From contig NZ_CP108430.1 in NCBI RefSeq assembly GCF_041435335.1, forward strand, positions 4,136,501-4,200,500: DNA of 64,000 bases, written 5' to 3'. Every line of letters begins with the position of its first letter. The first letter of the stretch is position 1. Both the position numbers and the translations under genes were made by a program. Of this stretch, positions 51,606-61,238 are shown piece after piece. The notes under the pieces were generated by a model. That model worked only from the letters and a program-made list of their open reading frames with translations. It had not been told where the DNA came from and ran no database searches. The DNA is from Streptomyces sp. NBC_01283 (lineage in GTDB: Bacteria > Actinomycetota > Actinomycetes > Streptomycetales > Streptomycetaceae).

Positions 51606-52604
51606 ATGCCCACCATGCGCGCGATCCAGTTCCAGGAGTACGGCGGCCCCGAGGTCCTCACGGTGACGGAGGCTCCCGTCCCCGCGCCCGCGGCGGGCCA
51701 GATCAGCATCGACGTCGCGTACACCGGCGTGAACTTCGCCGACCTGAAGGCCCGCTCCGAGGGCTACCGCGTGCCCTCGCTCCCCTACGTACCCGGCCTT
51801 GAGGTCTCCGGGCGCGTCCGGGAAGTCGGCGCGGGCGTCGAGGGGTTCACGGCCGGACAGGAGGTCGTCGCGCTCACCGAGGGCGGCGCGTACGCGGAGG
51901 TCGTGGTCGCCGCGGCGGCGACGGTGTTCCCCCTGCCGGACGGCGTGGACCTGCGCACGGCGGCCACCCTGCCCACGGTCCTGCCCACCGCGCACGCCCT
52001 GCTCCACGAGGTGGGCAGGCTGCGCGCGGGCGAGAGCGTCCTCGTGCAGGGCGCGGCGGGCGGGGTCGGCACGGTGGTGGGCCAGTTGGCCAAGGCGGCG
52101 GGCGCGGGCGCGGTGTACGGCGTCGTGTCGAGCGGGGCCAAGGCGAAGTACGCCCTGGAACACGGATACGACGAGGTGTTCGTCGGGGACTCCGGCGACG
52201 GCTTCGCCGCCGAGGTCCGTGCCGCCACCGGCGGACGCGGCGTCGACCTCGCTCTCGACCCGGTCGGCGGCGACGCCTTGCGCGGGGGCCTCGACGCGCT
52301 CGCCGTCTTCGGGCGGCTCGTCTCCTTCGGCAACGCGAGCTCGGCCGAGCCGTGGCGGGTGGGCCAGCCCGAGCTGTACCCGGCGGGCCTCGGCGTCTTC
52401 GGCTTCTCGATCCTGTCGCTCGCCGCGTCGGCGCCGCAGTCCCTGCGCGAGATCGCCGCACGGGCCTACGCGAAGGTGGCCGACGGGACGGTGACGCTGC
52501 CGGTGACGGCGGAGTTCCCGCTGGCCGATGCCGCCGGGGCACACCGCCTGATGGGCAACCGCACGAGCACGGGAAAGCTGCTTCTGAGGGTCACCGCAGC
52601 CTGA
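51606..52604 (+). CDS. NADPH:quinone oxidoreductase / zeta-crystallin family
   Basis: 332 residues, starting at an ATG with AAGGG upstream. The medium-chain dehydrogenase fold is clear: a GroES-like N-terminus, then the cofactor loop (VLVQGAAGGVGTVVGQLAK) and GRGVDLALDPVGGDALR. It has no zinc-binding Cys set, so it is the non-zinc quinone reductase group. Regulation by the adjacent ArsR protein, relieved by an electrophile or quinone, is likely. Confidence 0.93.
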   Translation: MPTMRAIQFQEYGGPEVLTVTEAPVPAPAAGQISIDVAYTGVNFADLKARSEGYRVPSLPYVPGLEVSGRVREVGAGVEGFTAGQEVVALTEGGAYAEVVVAAAATVFPLPDGVDLRTAATLPTVLPTAHALLHEVGRLRAGESVLVQGAAGGVGTVVGQLAKAAGAGAVYGVVSSGAKAKYALEHGYDEVFVGDSGDGFAAEVRAATGGRGVDLALDPVGGDALRGGLDALAVFGRLVSFGNASSAEPWRVGQPELYPAGLGVFGFSILSLAASAPQSLREIAARAYAKVADGTVTLPVTAEFPLADAAGAHRLMGNRTSTGKLLLRVTAA

Positions 52605-52633
52605 CTACAGCTGACTCGCGCCCGGCCGTCCGG

Positions 52634-53137
52634 TCACTGCTTCCGGTACGTCTCGCGCAGTTCCCGCCACGGTTCCAGGCTCCACGTCGACCAGTCCTTG
52701 GGCCGCCCGTCGAGGGCATCGACGAGGAACTCGAAGTGGTTGTGCCAGCCGGCGAGGCAGTCGAGTCGCAGCGCGTCGTCGCCGTCGAACTCGTTGGTGA
52801 AGCGGAGGGTGGTGCCGGTCTTCCCGTCGGCCGCCTCCAGGTGGAAGCGGCACCGCCCGTGCAGGTCGATCGTGTACTCGGCGACCCGCTCCGGGTCCCA
52901 CTCCGTGATGTGCCCGGAGTGGGAGGCCGACTCGTCGCCGTTGAGCCACCGCAGCGTGACGGCTCCGCCGAGCCTCGGCTCGAACACGTCGGCGGCGGCC
53001 AGCCACCCCGGAAGCCCCTCCGGGGTGGCCGCCGCCGCCCAGACCTTTTCCACAGGGTGGGGAAGGTGAAGTGCGTAACGGAGATGCTGCGTGGAGCCGT
53101 CCGTCCAGCTCGTACCCTGCCCGATCAACGCGGTCAT
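52634..53137 (-). CDS. SRPBCC-domain (Bet v1/START-like) protein
   Basis: 167 residues from the ATG at 53137, with GAGGG seven bases upstream; a GTG at 53158 is also in frame. The SRPBCC (AHSA1-like) fold is shown by LPHPVEKVWAAAATPEGLPG, WLNGDESASHSGHITEWDP and TTLRFTNEFDGDD, and the final helix follows GWHNHFEFLVDALDG. These proteins bind hydrophobic ligands. It is next to, but separate from, the cytochrome c genes. Confidence 0.88.
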   Translation of the reverse strand: MTALIGQGTSWTDGSTQHLRYALHLPHPVEKVWAAAATPEGLPGWLAAADVFEPRLGGAVTLRWLNGDESASHSGHITEWDPERVAEYTIDLHGRCRFHLEAADGKTGTTLRFTNEFDGDDALRLDCLAGWHNHFEFLVDALDGRPKDWSTWSLEPWRELRETYRKQ

Positions 53138-53201
53138 GCCACAACCCTCACCCGACACGGACCACTCCGCACTCCCGGCGGGTGCTTACGGGCGCTGCGG
53201 G

Positions 53202-54314
53202 TCAGACCCCGGCGTACGAGTGCTTGCCGGTGACGAAGATGTTCACGCCGTAGTAGTTGAACAGCCAGCAGCCGAAGGCGATCAGGGCCAGGTAGGCGGC
53301 CTTGCGGCCCTTCCAGCCTGCCGTCGCGCGGGCGTGGAGGTAGCAGGCGTAGGCGACCCAGGTGATGAAGGACCAGACCTCCTTGGGGTCCCAGCCCCAG
53401 TAGCGGCCCCATGCGTCGCCCGCCCAGATCGCGCCCGCGATGATCGTGAACGTCCACAGCGGGAAGACGGCGGCGTTCACGCGGTACGAGAACTTGTCGA
53501 GGGTGGCCGCGGCGGGCAGGCGCTCCAGGACGGAGGAGGCGAAGCGGCCGGGCTTGCCGCCCGCGGCCAGCTTGTTCTCGTAGGAGTCGCGGAAGAGGTA
53601 GAGGATCGTCGCGACGCCGGCCAGGTAGAACGTCGCCCCGCAGAAGATCGCGGTGGAGACGTGGATCCACAGCCAGTACGAGTGAAGGGCGGGAACCAAC
53701 TGGTCACTGGCGGTGTACAAGACAGTGACGGCGAGACCGAGATCGAGGAGGACCGTGGTGACCAGCGGAAGGCCGAGCCAGCCGACGTTCTTCTTCAGCG
53801 CCATGAGCACGAGGTACACCCCGACGGCCATGGTGGAGAACGTCAGGTTGAATTCGTACATGTTGCCCCACGGCGCCCGCTGCACCGACAGCGCGCGGGT
53901 GAGCACACCACCGGCCTCGACGAGGAACGCGAGCACGGTGAGGGACACGGCGATACGGCCGTAGAGGTCCCCCTTCTCGTCACCGCCCGAGGCGCCGGGG
54001 CCGTCCGGCACGTCGCGCGTGCCGGTGACGGAGCGGGTGACGACCTTGGGGGCCGACGCGGGGCGGTCGAGAACCGCGGTGCCGGTGCCGTTCTTGGCCT
54101 TGACGGTGACGGCGGGCGCCTTGGCGGCGGCCTCGGTCCGGGGGGTCAGCGCGGCGGCCGTGCGGCCGACCTTGCTGCGGCTGCCGAGGATCCACTCCGC
54201 CATGTGCGCGAAGAAGGCAAGGAGATAGACGGCCATCGCGGAGTAGACCAGCACATTGCTGATGTGCGCGAGGTTCTCGTTCGGTTCGGCGGCGAGGGTG
54301 GTGGCGAGATTCAC
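53202..54314 (-). CDS. ccsB: Cytochrome c biogenesis protein CcsB/ResC
   Basis: 370 residues with about eight membrane segments. The heme-handling WWD-type motif is RYWGWDPKEVWSFITW, and conserved His residues flank it (for example HVSTAIFCGATFYL and GKHSYAGV). With ResB it forms the system II heme exporter and cytochrome c ligase. Between the first membrane segment and the rest is a disordered Ala/Lys/Pro-rich loop (about 38-100). Start and ResB stop overlap by 4 bp (ATGA). Confidence 0.93.
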   Translation of the reverse strand: MNLATTLAAEPNENLAHISNVLVYSAMAVYLLAFFAHMAEWILGSRSKVGRTAAALTPRTEAAAKAPAVTVKAKNGTGTAVLDRPASAPKVVTRSVTGTRDVPDGPGASGGDEKGDLYGRIAVSLTVLAFLVEAGGVLTRALSVQRAPWGNMYEFNLTFSTMAVGVYLVLMALKKNVGWLGLPLVTTVLLDLGLAVTVLYTASDQLVPALHSYWLWIHVSTAIFCGATFYLAGVATILYLFRDSYENKLAAGGKPGRFASSVLERLPAAATLDKFSYRVNAAVFPLWTFTIIAGAIWAGDAWGRYWGWDPKEVWSFITWVAYACYLHARATAGWKGRKAAYLALIAFGCWLFNYYGVNIFVTGKHSYAGV

Positions 54315-56125
54315 TTCTCAGCCCCTTCGGCAGGAACATCTTGGGGGGTGGAGTCGCCATGCGCGGCAGTTGCTTGAGCTGCGGGAACGGCATGATCGGC
54401 TTGATCGGCGGGGTCTGTTTCGGACGCGCTCGGCGCCTTCTCGTAGAGGTGCGCGGCGAGGTCGCCCAGCTCTTCGGGCAACTTGGCGGACTCGCTGCGG
54501 CCGAGCCCGGCCATCTCGACGACGGTGACGCCGTCGGCGCCACGGACGGCCCGCACCCACACGCGGCGGCGCTGGATGAACAGCGATCCGGCGAGGCCGA
54601 CGATGGCGGAGACCGCCCCGACGAGCGCCCACATGGAGCCGGGCTGCTGGGAGACCTGGAAGGTCGCCCAGCGCTTGATGTCCTTCTCGAAGGTGATCGA
54701 GCCGGCACCGCCGGGCAGCTTCATCGTCTCGCCGGGCCGCATCCGCTGCTTGAGGAGCTCGCCCTTGGAGTCCTTGAACTTTTCCATCTTGCTGGTGTCC
54801 AGCTGATAGACGTTCTGCGGCAGACCGGAGTCCACACCGAGGCTTCCGTGGTACGCGGAGAGCGCGAGCACGGGGTAGTCCAGCGCGGGGAACTGGGAGA
54901 ACATCTGGCCCTGGCCCTCGCCGGCGAACGTCGGCACGAAGAAGGCGTTGAAGCCGAGCTGTTCCTTCTTGCCGTTCTTGTCGCGGTAGCCGTCGAGCAC
55001 CTTGATGGCGCCGGTGGCCGTGCCATTGGAGTCGATGGGCAGCAGCGGCACGGACATCTTGGAGACGACCTTGCCCTTGCCGTCCCGGACGGTGACGGTC
55101 GGCGCGTAGCCCTGGCCGATCAGGTAGACCTTCGAGCCGTCGACCTCGAGCGGCTTGTTGACCTCGATCGACTTCTTCTTCTCCGGACCGTCGACGCCCT
55201 CGGTGTAGGTGACGTTCGCCCGGTAGGTGCGGGCGGTCCCCTTCTCGGGGCCCTTCCGCTCGAACGTCGACTCGAAGCTGTCCAGCTTGAAGCTGAACGG
55301 CGCCAGGTCGTCGGTGTTGAAGAGGCTGCCGGACTTGAAGTTGTCGTACTGGGTGAGGGTGTTGGCGAACCCGTCGCCCTGGACGATGAGCTTGCCGCCC
55401 TCGGACTTGAACAGGGCGCCGACGGCGAAGGCGATCAGGAGCACGATCAGCGAGATGTGGAAGAAGAGGTTGCCCGCCTCACGCAGGTAGCCCTTCTCCG
55501 CGGCGACGGACGCCCCCGCGCCGCCCTTGCCCGCCGTGAGGTCCGCGCGGAAGCGGCGGCCCTTGAGCAGCCCGAGCGCGGCGTCGTGGACCTGCTCGGG
55601 CTCGGCCTCGGTGCGCCACGTGGTGTACGCGGGCAGCCGGTCGAGCCGTTTGGGCGCACCCGGCGGCCGGCCGCGGAGCTGGCCGACGAACTGCCAGGTG
55701 CGGGGCACGATGCAGCCGATGAGGGAGATGAAGAGCAGGATGTAGATCGCCGAGAACCACACGGAGCTGTAGACGTCGAACAGCTGGAACTTCTCGTAGA
55801 TCGGCGCGAGCGTGGTGTGCGCGGTCTTGAAGTCCTGGACCTTCAGCTCGTCGATGCTGGTCTGCGGGATCAGCGAGCCCGGGATCGCGCCGAGCGAGAG
55901 CAGGAGCAGCAGGAGCAGCGCGACCCGCATCGAGGTCAGCTGCCGCCACATCCACCGCGTCCAGCCGACGACTTCCTTGCCGGTCCAGACGAGCCAGCCC
56001 GCGGCGCCCGGGGCGCGCTTGCCGCCGAAGGAGCCGGGCATCGCCCGGTCGACGGGGGCGGTGGACAGCTGAGAGCCCGCGGCACCCAGGTCGCTCTGTT
56101 CTTCAGGGGCTTCGGTCTTGCTCAT
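54311..56125 (-). CDS. resB: Cytochrome c biogenesis protein ResB
   Basis: 604 residues. Four membrane segments (VALLLLLLLSLGAIPGSLIP; YILLFISLIGCIV; FFHISLIVLLIAFAVGALF; MWALVGAVSAIVGLAGSLFI) and a large extracytoplasmic domain between the third and fourth are typical of ResB/Ccs1. A conserved His is in FFHISL. A charged N-terminal tail of about 40 residues and a Pro/Ala-rich C-terminal tail are extra. It is the third gene of the resA-ccdA-resB-ccsB operon. Confidence 0.94.
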   Translation of the reverse strand: MSKTEAPEEQSDLGAAGSQLSTAPVDRAMPGSFGGKRAPGAAGWLVWTGKEVVGWTRWMWRQLTSMRVALLLLLLLSLGAIPGSLIPQTSIDELKVQDFKTAHTTLAPIYEKFQLFDVYSSVWFSAIYILLFISLIGCIVPRTWQFVGQLRGRPPGAPKRLDRLPAYTTWRTEAEPEQVHDAALGLLKGRRFRADLTAGKGGAGASVAAEKGYLREAGNLFFHISLIVLLIAFAVGALFKSEGGKLIVQGDGFANTLTQYDNFKSGSLFNTDDLAPFSFKLDSFESTFERKGPEKGTARTYRANVTYTEGVDGPEKKKSIEVNKPLEVDGSKVYLIGQGYAPTVTVRDGKGKVVSKMSVPLLPIDSNGTATGAIKVLDGYRDKNGKKEQLGFNAFFVPTFAGEGQGQMFSQFPALDYPVLALSAYHGSLGVDSGLPQNVYQLDTSKMEKFKDSKGELLKQRMRPGETMKLPGGAGSITFEKDIKRWATFQVSQQPGSMWALVGAVSAIVGLAGSLFIQRRRVWVRAVRGADGVTVVEMAGLGRSESAKLPEELGDLAAHLYEKAPSASETDPADQADHAVPAAQATAAHGDSTPQDVPAEGAEK

Positions 56126-56128
56126 GGA

Positions 56129-56896
56129 TCAGATCCCCACCGTGTAGCCGTTGGACCAGACCTGCATCTGCTGCACGATGGTGTCCCAGACGCCGGTGAC
56201 GAGCAGCAGCCCGGTCGCGATCATCATGATGCCGCCGATGCGCATCACCCAGACGTAGTGCTTCTTGACCCAGCTGAACGCGCCGAGCGCCTTGCGGAAG
56301 GCGATGGCCGCGAGGATGAACGGCAGCCCGAGCCCCAGGCAGTACGCGACGCTCAGTATGGCCCCGCGCCCCGCACTCCCCTGGTCGAGGGCCAGGGAGT
56401 TGACGGACGTCAGCGTGGGCCCCACGCAGGGCGCCCAGCCCACGGCGAACAGTGCGCCGAGCACCGGGGCGCCCGCGAGTCCGGCGGCGGGCTTCTTGTG
56501 GAAGCGGAACTCCCGCTGCGACAGCCAGGGCATGAGCCCCATGAAGAAGATGCCGAGGACGATCATCAGCACGCCGAGCACCTTGGTGATGACGTCCTGG
56601 TATTCCTGCAGGTTCTGCCCGACGAACCCGAAGAGCGCGCCGGTGGAGACGAAGACGGCGGTGAAGCCGAGCACGAAGAGCCCGGCTCCCGCGGCCATCC
56701 GCCCGCGCTTGGCCTCGGCCAGGTCGGTGCCGCCGACGCCGGTGACATACGACAGATAGCCCGGCACCAGCGGGAGTACGCACGGGGAGAAGAAGGAGAC
56801 GAGACCGCCGAGGACCGCGACGGGCAGCGCGACGAGAAGCGCTCCGTTCATGACGGTCTGGTTCGCTTCGCCGACGGCGGCGAGAGTGGACATCAC
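56129..56896 (-). CDS. ccdA: Thiol-disulfide interchange protein CcdA
   Basis: 255 residues with six membrane segments. It has the two reactive Cys of CcdA/DsbD-TM proteins: FFSPCVLPLVPGYLSY and GWAPCVGPTLTSV. It passes electrons from cytoplasmic thioredoxin to the outer face, reducing ResA so that apocytochrome c Cys pairs stay reduced. Only 3 bp separate it from resB and 7 bp from resA. Confidence 0.95.
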   Translation of the reverse strand: MMSTLAAVGEANQTVMNGALLVALPVAVLGGLVSFFSPCVLPLVPGYLSYVTGVGGTDLAEAKRGRMAAGAGLFVLGFTAVFVSTGALFGFVGQNLQEYQDVITKVLGVLMIVLGIFFMGLMPWLSQREFRFHKKPAAGLAGAPVLGALFAVGWAPCVGPTLTSVNSLALDQGSAGRGAILSVAYCLGLGLPFILAAIAFRKALGAFSWVKKHYVWVMRIGGIMMIATGLLLVTGVWDTIVQQMQVWSNGYTVGI

Positions 56897-56903
56897 GGGG
56901 AAA

Positions 56904-57533
56904 TCACTTCTCCGCGATCAGCGGGTCGATCATCTTGCGCAGCTTCTCTTCGTTGAGCGCCTGCTGCGAGCGGGCCGCGATCTTTCCCTCGCGGTCGAGG
57001 ATGATCGTGGAGGGGATGAACTTCGGGTTCATCGTGCCCTTGGGGAAGCGCAGCATCAGCTTGCCCATCGGATCGTGCAGGCTCGGATAGGAGATCTTCC
57101 ACTCCTTCTCGAACGCCAGCGCCGGGTCCTTCTGCGGGTCGCGGGTGTTGATCCCGACGAACTGCACGTCCTTGCCCTTGAGGTCCTTCGAGACCTTCGC
57201 GAAGTTCGGCGCCTCGGCCCGGCAGGGCGAGCACCAGGAGCCCCAGACGTTCAGGACGACGATCTTGCCCTTGTAGTCGTCGACGTCGAGGTGCTTGCCC
57301 GTGAGGGTCTCCCCCTCAAGCTTCGGGCCGTCCTGGCGATCACCCTTGCCCGCGGTGGCGATGCCGTCGGAGCCGGTGACGAAGTTGGTGTTCCCGGAAC
57401 CGCCTGACGTGCCGCCGGAGCTGCACGCCGACAGGGTCAGCGCGGCGACCGCGGCCCCAGCGCCCAGGAGGGCGGCGCGGCTGCGGCTACGGCTGCGGTT
57501 CGTGCTGTGGGGGGCGCGGCAGGCGGCACTCAT
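56904..57533 (-). CDS. resA: ResA/TlpA-like thioredoxin lipoprotein
   Basis: 209 residues. A lipoprotein signal ends with lipobox LSAC (LTLSACSSGG), after a basic Arg/Ser-rich N-terminus. The thioredoxin fold has the active site WCSPC in WGSWCSPCRAEAP. It reduces apocytochrome c in concert with CcdA. It heads the four-gene cytochrome c operon. A separate promoter in the short 66 bp gap to the deacetylase gene cannot be judged. Confidence 0.94.
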   Translation of the reverse strand: MSAACRAPHSTNRSRSRSRAALLGAGAAVAALTLSACSSGGTSGGSGNTNFVTGSDGIATAGKGDRQDGPKLEGETLTGKHLDVDDYKGKIVVLNVWGSWCSPCRAEAPNFAKVSKDLKGKDVQFVGINTRDPQKDPALAFEKEWKISYPSLHDPMGKLMLRFPKGTMNPKFIPSTIILDREGKIAARSQQALNEEKLRKMIDPLIAEK

Positions 57534-57599
57534 GTGAAAAGTTTCGCATGTCTGTTTCGGGGATCTTCCGCACCCCCCGGGGTTGCGGAAAGTCCCATT

Positions 57600-58829
57600 T
57601 CAGACGGCCTTCCCGAGTCCCTTCCAGCCACCGGTCGGCGCCTGGCCGACTTCGAGGCCCTGCAGGTCGGCGAGGACCTTCGGGTCCTGGACGTCGAGCC
57701 AGTCGACGAACTGCCGGAAGGAGACCAGGCGTACGTCCTTCTTGCCCGCGATGTGCTTCAGGGCCGCCTCGACGGCGTCCATGTAGATGCCGCCGTTCCA
57801 CTCCTCGAAGTGGTTGCCGATGAAGAACGGGGCGCGGTTGGACTCGTAGGCACGCTTGAATCCGGCGATGTAGGACTCGGTGGCCTGCTTGCGCCAGCCC
57901 GGGTAGTTGGCCGGCGGGGCCTTCGTGGAGTTGTTCGACTGGTTGGCCAGGATGTTGTAGTCCATGGACAGGACCTCGAAGGAGTGCCCGGGGAACGGCA
58001 TCGCCTGCAGCGGCAGATCCCAGATGCCCATCTTCTTCTGGGGCCAGCGCTGGCGGCCGCCGGGCGACGAGGCGTCGTAACGCCAGCCGAGCTTCTTCGC
58101 CGTCGGCAGCAGATTGTCCTGGCCGAGGAGGCAGGGCGTGCGCCCGCCGACGAGTTCCTTGTCGTAGTCGAAAGGCAGCGACGGCAGGTCGGTCCAGCCG
58201 GTATTCGTGCGCCATTCCTTCACGAAGGAGGTGGCCTGGTCGATTTCGCTCTGCCATTGCGCGGGCGTCCAGTTGGCGACCGTGCCGTTGCCCGTGCAGA
58301 AGTGTCCGTTGAAGTGCGTGCCGATCTCATGGCCCTCGAGCCATGCCTGGCGTACGTACTTCAGCGTCTCCTTGACGTGACCGTCGGTGAGATAGCCGAT
58401 GTCGGAGGCGCCGACCGCGTTGTTCGGCGGCTTGTACATCCGCTTCTTCGATTCCGGCAGCAGATAAAGACCCGAGAGGAAGAACGTCATCCGTGCGTCG
58501 TGTTCCTCGGCCAGCTTGAGGAAACGCGGGAAGAGACCGTTGCCGACCTCGCCCGCACCGTCCCAGGAGAAGATCACGAACTGCGGGGGCGTCTCACCCG
58601 GCTGCAGGGGGACGGGCTTGCCCGGCTGGTTCGGCTGCTTCCCCGTGTACGAGGTGGAGCCGTCGCCGATCGGCTTCGCGGGGCGCTTTCCGCCACCCCG
58701 GCCGTCCTTTGCCTTGTCCGCGGAACCGCCCGAATGACTGCCGCCGCCCGTGCCGCAGCCCGCAAGTCCCACGGCGGCGGCGGTCCCGACGCCGAGGCCG
58801 ATCATTCCCCTGCGACTGATGTCGCGCAT
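57600..58829 (-). CDS. Tat-type lipoprotein with atypical polysaccharide deacetylase fold
   Basis: 409 residues. The signal has the twin-arginine motif SRRGMIG and the lipobox LAGC, so it is a folded exported lipoprotein. The NodB-like fold is suggested by VIFSWDGAGE (motif 1), GHEIGTHFNGH (motif 2 with His-x3-His) and the later FFIGNHFEEW. Motif 1 of active deacetylases is TFDDG-like with two Asp; here the second is Gly, so catalysis may be altered or lost. The gene is just upstream of resA, with a nested hairpin at its 5' end. Confidence 0.8.
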   Translation of the reverse strand: MRDISRRGMIGLGVGTAAAVGLAGCGTGGGSHSGGSADKAKDGRGGGKRPAKPIGDGSTSYTGKQPNQPGKPVPLQPGETPPQFVIFSWDGAGEVGNGLFPRFLKLAEEHDARMTFFLSGLYLLPESKKRMYKPPNNAVGASDIGYLTDGHVKETLKYVRQAWLEGHEIGTHFNGHFCTGNGTVANWTPAQWQSEIDQATSFVKEWRTNTGWTDLPSLPFDYDKELVGGRTPCLLGQDNLLPTAKKLGWRYDASSPGGRQRWPQKKMGIWDLPLQAMPFPGHSFEVLSMDYNILANQSNNSTKAPPANYPGWRKQATESYIAGFKRAYESNRAPFFIGNHFEEWNGGIYMDAVEAALKHIAGKKDVRLVSFRQFVDWLDVQDPKVLADLQGLEVGQAPTGGWKGLGKAV

Positions 58830-58839
58830 TCCATCCCCA

Positions 58840-58894
58840 TTCGTCGTGCCCTTCGTCCATGCACGATGGACGCCCCGTTAGAGGGCACGACGAA
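58840..58894 (-). promoter_or_regulatory. Nested inverted repeats at the deacetylase leader
   Basis: Outer arms 58840-58851 and 58883-58894 (12 bp, perfect) enclose inner arms 58855-58860 and 58866-58871 (6 bp). In the minus-strand mRNA the hairpin ends directly before the ribosome site at about 58830-58839, so folding could limit initiation. Confidence 0.55.
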
Positions 58895-58913
58895 CAATGA
58901 GGTTCCGACAAGT

Positions 58914-58935
58914 AGGCACATATTGAGTGCCTTTT
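58914..58935 (+). terminator. Small hairpin with T-tract
   Basis: AGGCAC (58914-58919) and GTGCCT (58927-58932) around ATATTGA, followed by TTT. It is oriented to stop plus-strand transcripts, but no plus-strand gene precedes it. It may be part of the minus-strand promoter region. Confidence 0.35.
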
Positions 58936-59058
58936 ACCGAGAACGGACATACAGTCGCGAGCCGATTACCTGGCGTGGGCGCCCCGAAGGGGCGCGGGGA
59001 ACTGCGCACCCAGCCACGACGCCGCCGCAGACAATCGACGGCAATACCAGCGGAGCGC

Positions 59059-59742
59059 TTATGCGCCGAACGCCTTGGCCTTCCCCTTCACCGGCTTGGC
59101 GCCCGCGAGGAGATGCGCCGGAACGAGATCCCGCGCGGGCTCCGTGTACCCGACGGACACGATCTTGTCGCCGCGGTACGTGAACGTCGTCAGCGAGGCC
59201 AGCGTGCACTGCCGCTTGCGCGGGTCGTGCCACAGGCGCCGCTTCTCCACGAAGCTCCGCACGATCCAGATCGGCAGCTGATGGCTGACGCACACCGCTT
59301 CATGCCCACGGGCCGCGTCCTTCGCCGCGTCCAGGGCGCCCATCATCCGCACGACCTGCTCGACGTACGGCTCGCCCCAGGACGGCTTGAAGGGGTTGAC
59401 CAGGTGCTTCCAGTTCTCCGGGTTCTTCAGCGCGCCGTCGCCGACGCCGAAGGTCTTGCCCTCGAAGACGTTGCCCGCCTCGATGAGCCGCCCGTCCGTC
59501 GCCAGCTCAAGACCGTGCTCCTTGGCGATCGGCGTCGCCGTCTCCTGCGCGCGGTCGAGCGGCGACGCCACCACGTGCGTGATGTCACGCGGGGCGAGAT
59601 GCTCGGCGACCCGGTCGGCCATCTGCCGCCCCAGCTCGGAGAGGTGGTAGTCGGGAAGGCGCCCGTAAAGGATCCCGTCCGGGTTCTCCACCTCCCCGTG
59701 GCGCATCACATGGACGACTGTGAGCTCGCTGCCCGCGCTCAT
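59059..59742 (-). CDS. Histidine phosphatase (phosphoglycerate mutase-like)
   Basis: 227 residues. The catalytic RHG is in [14 protein letters not shown], with the second His region in [12 protein letters not shown] and the Arg and Glu of the fold in [12 protein letters not shown]. The stop-start overlap with hemL is 4 bp, so it is co-translated with it. Family members are broad phosphatases; a role tied to heme or tetrapyrrole metabolism is possible only by position. Confidence 0.9.
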   Translation of the reverse strand: MSAGSELTVVHVMRHGEVENPDGILYGRLPDYHLSELGRQMADRVAEHLAPRDITHVVASPLDRAQETATPIAKEHGLELATDGRLIEAGNVFEGKTFGVGDGALKNPENWKHLVNPFKPSWGEPYVEQVVRMMGALDAAKDAARGHEAVCVSHQLPIWIVRSFVEKRRLWHDPRKRQCTLASLTTFTYRGDKIVSVGYTEPARDLVPAHLLAGAKPVKGKAKAFGA

Positions 59743-61097
59743 GCGGTGGCCTCCGTGGTGGTCTCAGTGGCTTCGGCTGCCGCGCGCGCCGCCGACGGCA
59801 GGGCCGCGGCGATCCGCTCGATCGCCCGGTCGTCATGGGCGGTGGACACGAACCAGGACTCGAAGGCCGACGGCGGGAGATACACGCCCTGCGACAGCAT
59901 CGAGTGGAAGAACGCGGTGAAGCGGAACGACTCCTGCTTCTTCGCGTCGTCGTAATTGCGCACCTCACCGTCGGTGAAGAAGACGGAGAACATGTTCGAC
60001 GCGTTCTGCAGCCGGTGCGCGACGCCCTCCTTGGAGAGCGCGTCCGTGACGAGAGCGCGCAACTGCCCGGAGACGACATCGACCTTGTCGTACGCGTCGT
60101 CGTCCAGGAGCCGCAGCTGGGCGAGGCCCGCGGCCGTCGCGATCGGGTTACCCGACAGGGTGCCCGCCTGGTAGACGGGGCCGACCGGGGCGAGGTGCTC
60201 CATGACGTCGGCCCGGCCACCGAAAGCGGCGGCCGGGAAGCCGCCGCCCATGACCTTGCCGAAGGTCATCAGATCGGGACGCACCCCGTCGACGCCGAAC
60301 CAGCCCGCCTTCGACGTACGGAAGCCGGTCATCACCTCGTCCGAGATGTACAGCGCGCCGTTCTCCCTGCACAGGTCCGCGAGCCCCTGGTTGAAGCCAT
60401 CGCCCGGCGGGACGACGCCCATGTTGCCCGGCGACGCCTCCGTGATGACACAGGCGATCTCACCGGCGTTCGCGGCGAACGCGGCACGCACGGCATCGAG
60501 GTCGTTGTACGGGACGACGATCGTGTCGCCGGCCTGGGCGCCGGTGACGCCCGGGGTGTCCGGCAGGCCGAACGTGGCGAGACCGGAGCCGGCCGCGGCG
60601 AGCAGCGCGTCCACGTGACCGTGGTAACACCCGGCGAACTTGATGATCTTGGCGCGGCCGGTGAAGCCGCGCGCCAGGCGGATCGCGGACATCGTCGCCT
60701 CGGTGCCGCTGGAGACCAGACGCACCTGCTCGACGGGCGCGATGCGCGCGACGATCTCCTCGGCGAGCGCGACCTCGCCCTCGCCGGGCGTACCGAAGGA
60801 CGTGCCGCGCGAGACGGCCTCCTGGACGGCGGCGATCACATCGGGGTGGGAGTGGCCGAGGATCATCGGCCCCCACGAGCAGACGAGGTCGACGTACTCA
60901 CGGCCGTCGGCATCCGTCAGGTACGGACCGGTACCGGACACCATGAAGCGGGGCGTACCGCCCACAGCGCGGAAAGCGCGCACGGGAGAGTTCACACCGC
61001 CGGGCGTCACGGCCGCCGCACGGTCGAAGAGAGTCTGCGAAACTGGGGCGCTATACGGGAAGCTCACATGAACCATGGTGTCAGAGGCTTCGGACAT
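59739..61097 (-). CDS. hemL: Glutamate-1-semialdehyde 2,1-aminomutase
   Basis: 452 residues. It converts glutamate-1-semialdehyde to 5-aminolevulinate, the first committed precursor of heme in the C5 pathway. The PLP Lys lies in [14 protein letters not shown]; other motifs are [12 protein letters not shown] near the N-terminus, [16 protein letters not shown], and [11 protein letters not shown]. The start at 61097 may be 7 or 9 codons long, since later Met/Val codons are in frame. It is followed by a histidine phosphatase and then the cytochrome c genes, tying heme supply to cytochrome assembly. Confidence 0.96.
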   Translation of the reverse strand: MSEASDTMVHVSFPYSAPVSQTLFDRAAAVTPGGVNSPVRAFRAVGGTPRFMVSGTGPYLTDADGREYVDLVCSWGPMILGHSHPDVIAAVQEAVSRGTSFGTPGEGEVALAEEIVARIAPVEQVRLVSSGTEATMSAIRLARGFTGRAKIIKFAGCYHGHVDALLAAAGSGLATFGLPDTPGVTGAQAGDTIVVPYNDLDAVRAAFAANAGEIACVITEASPGNMGVVPPGDGFNQGLADLCRENGALYISDEVMTGFRTSKAGWFGVDGVRPDLMTFGKVMGGGFPAAAFGGRADVMEHLAPVGPVYQAGTLSGNPIATAAGLAQLRLLDDDAYDKVDVVSGQLRALVTDALSKEGVAHRLQNASNMFSVFFTDGEVRNYDDAKKQESFRFTAFFHSMLSQGVYLPPSAFESWFVSTAHDDRAIERIAAALPSAARAAAEATETTTEATA

Positions 61098-61238
61098 CCT
61101 GCGGACAGGTGTTTCACTCCACGTTTTAGCCGGTGACCGTGGGGGAGGTCACTGACACGATGATCGGGTTGCGCGGCGGGGGCCGCGAGGCCTAGAAAAG
61201 CAGGGGCGGGCGCCCTGGAAAAGCAGTCGGGTGGAGAT

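Noticed and set aside
54341..56956. 871-codon frame opposite resB and ccdA
   Set aside because: Antisense shadow of two genes with full functional motifs.
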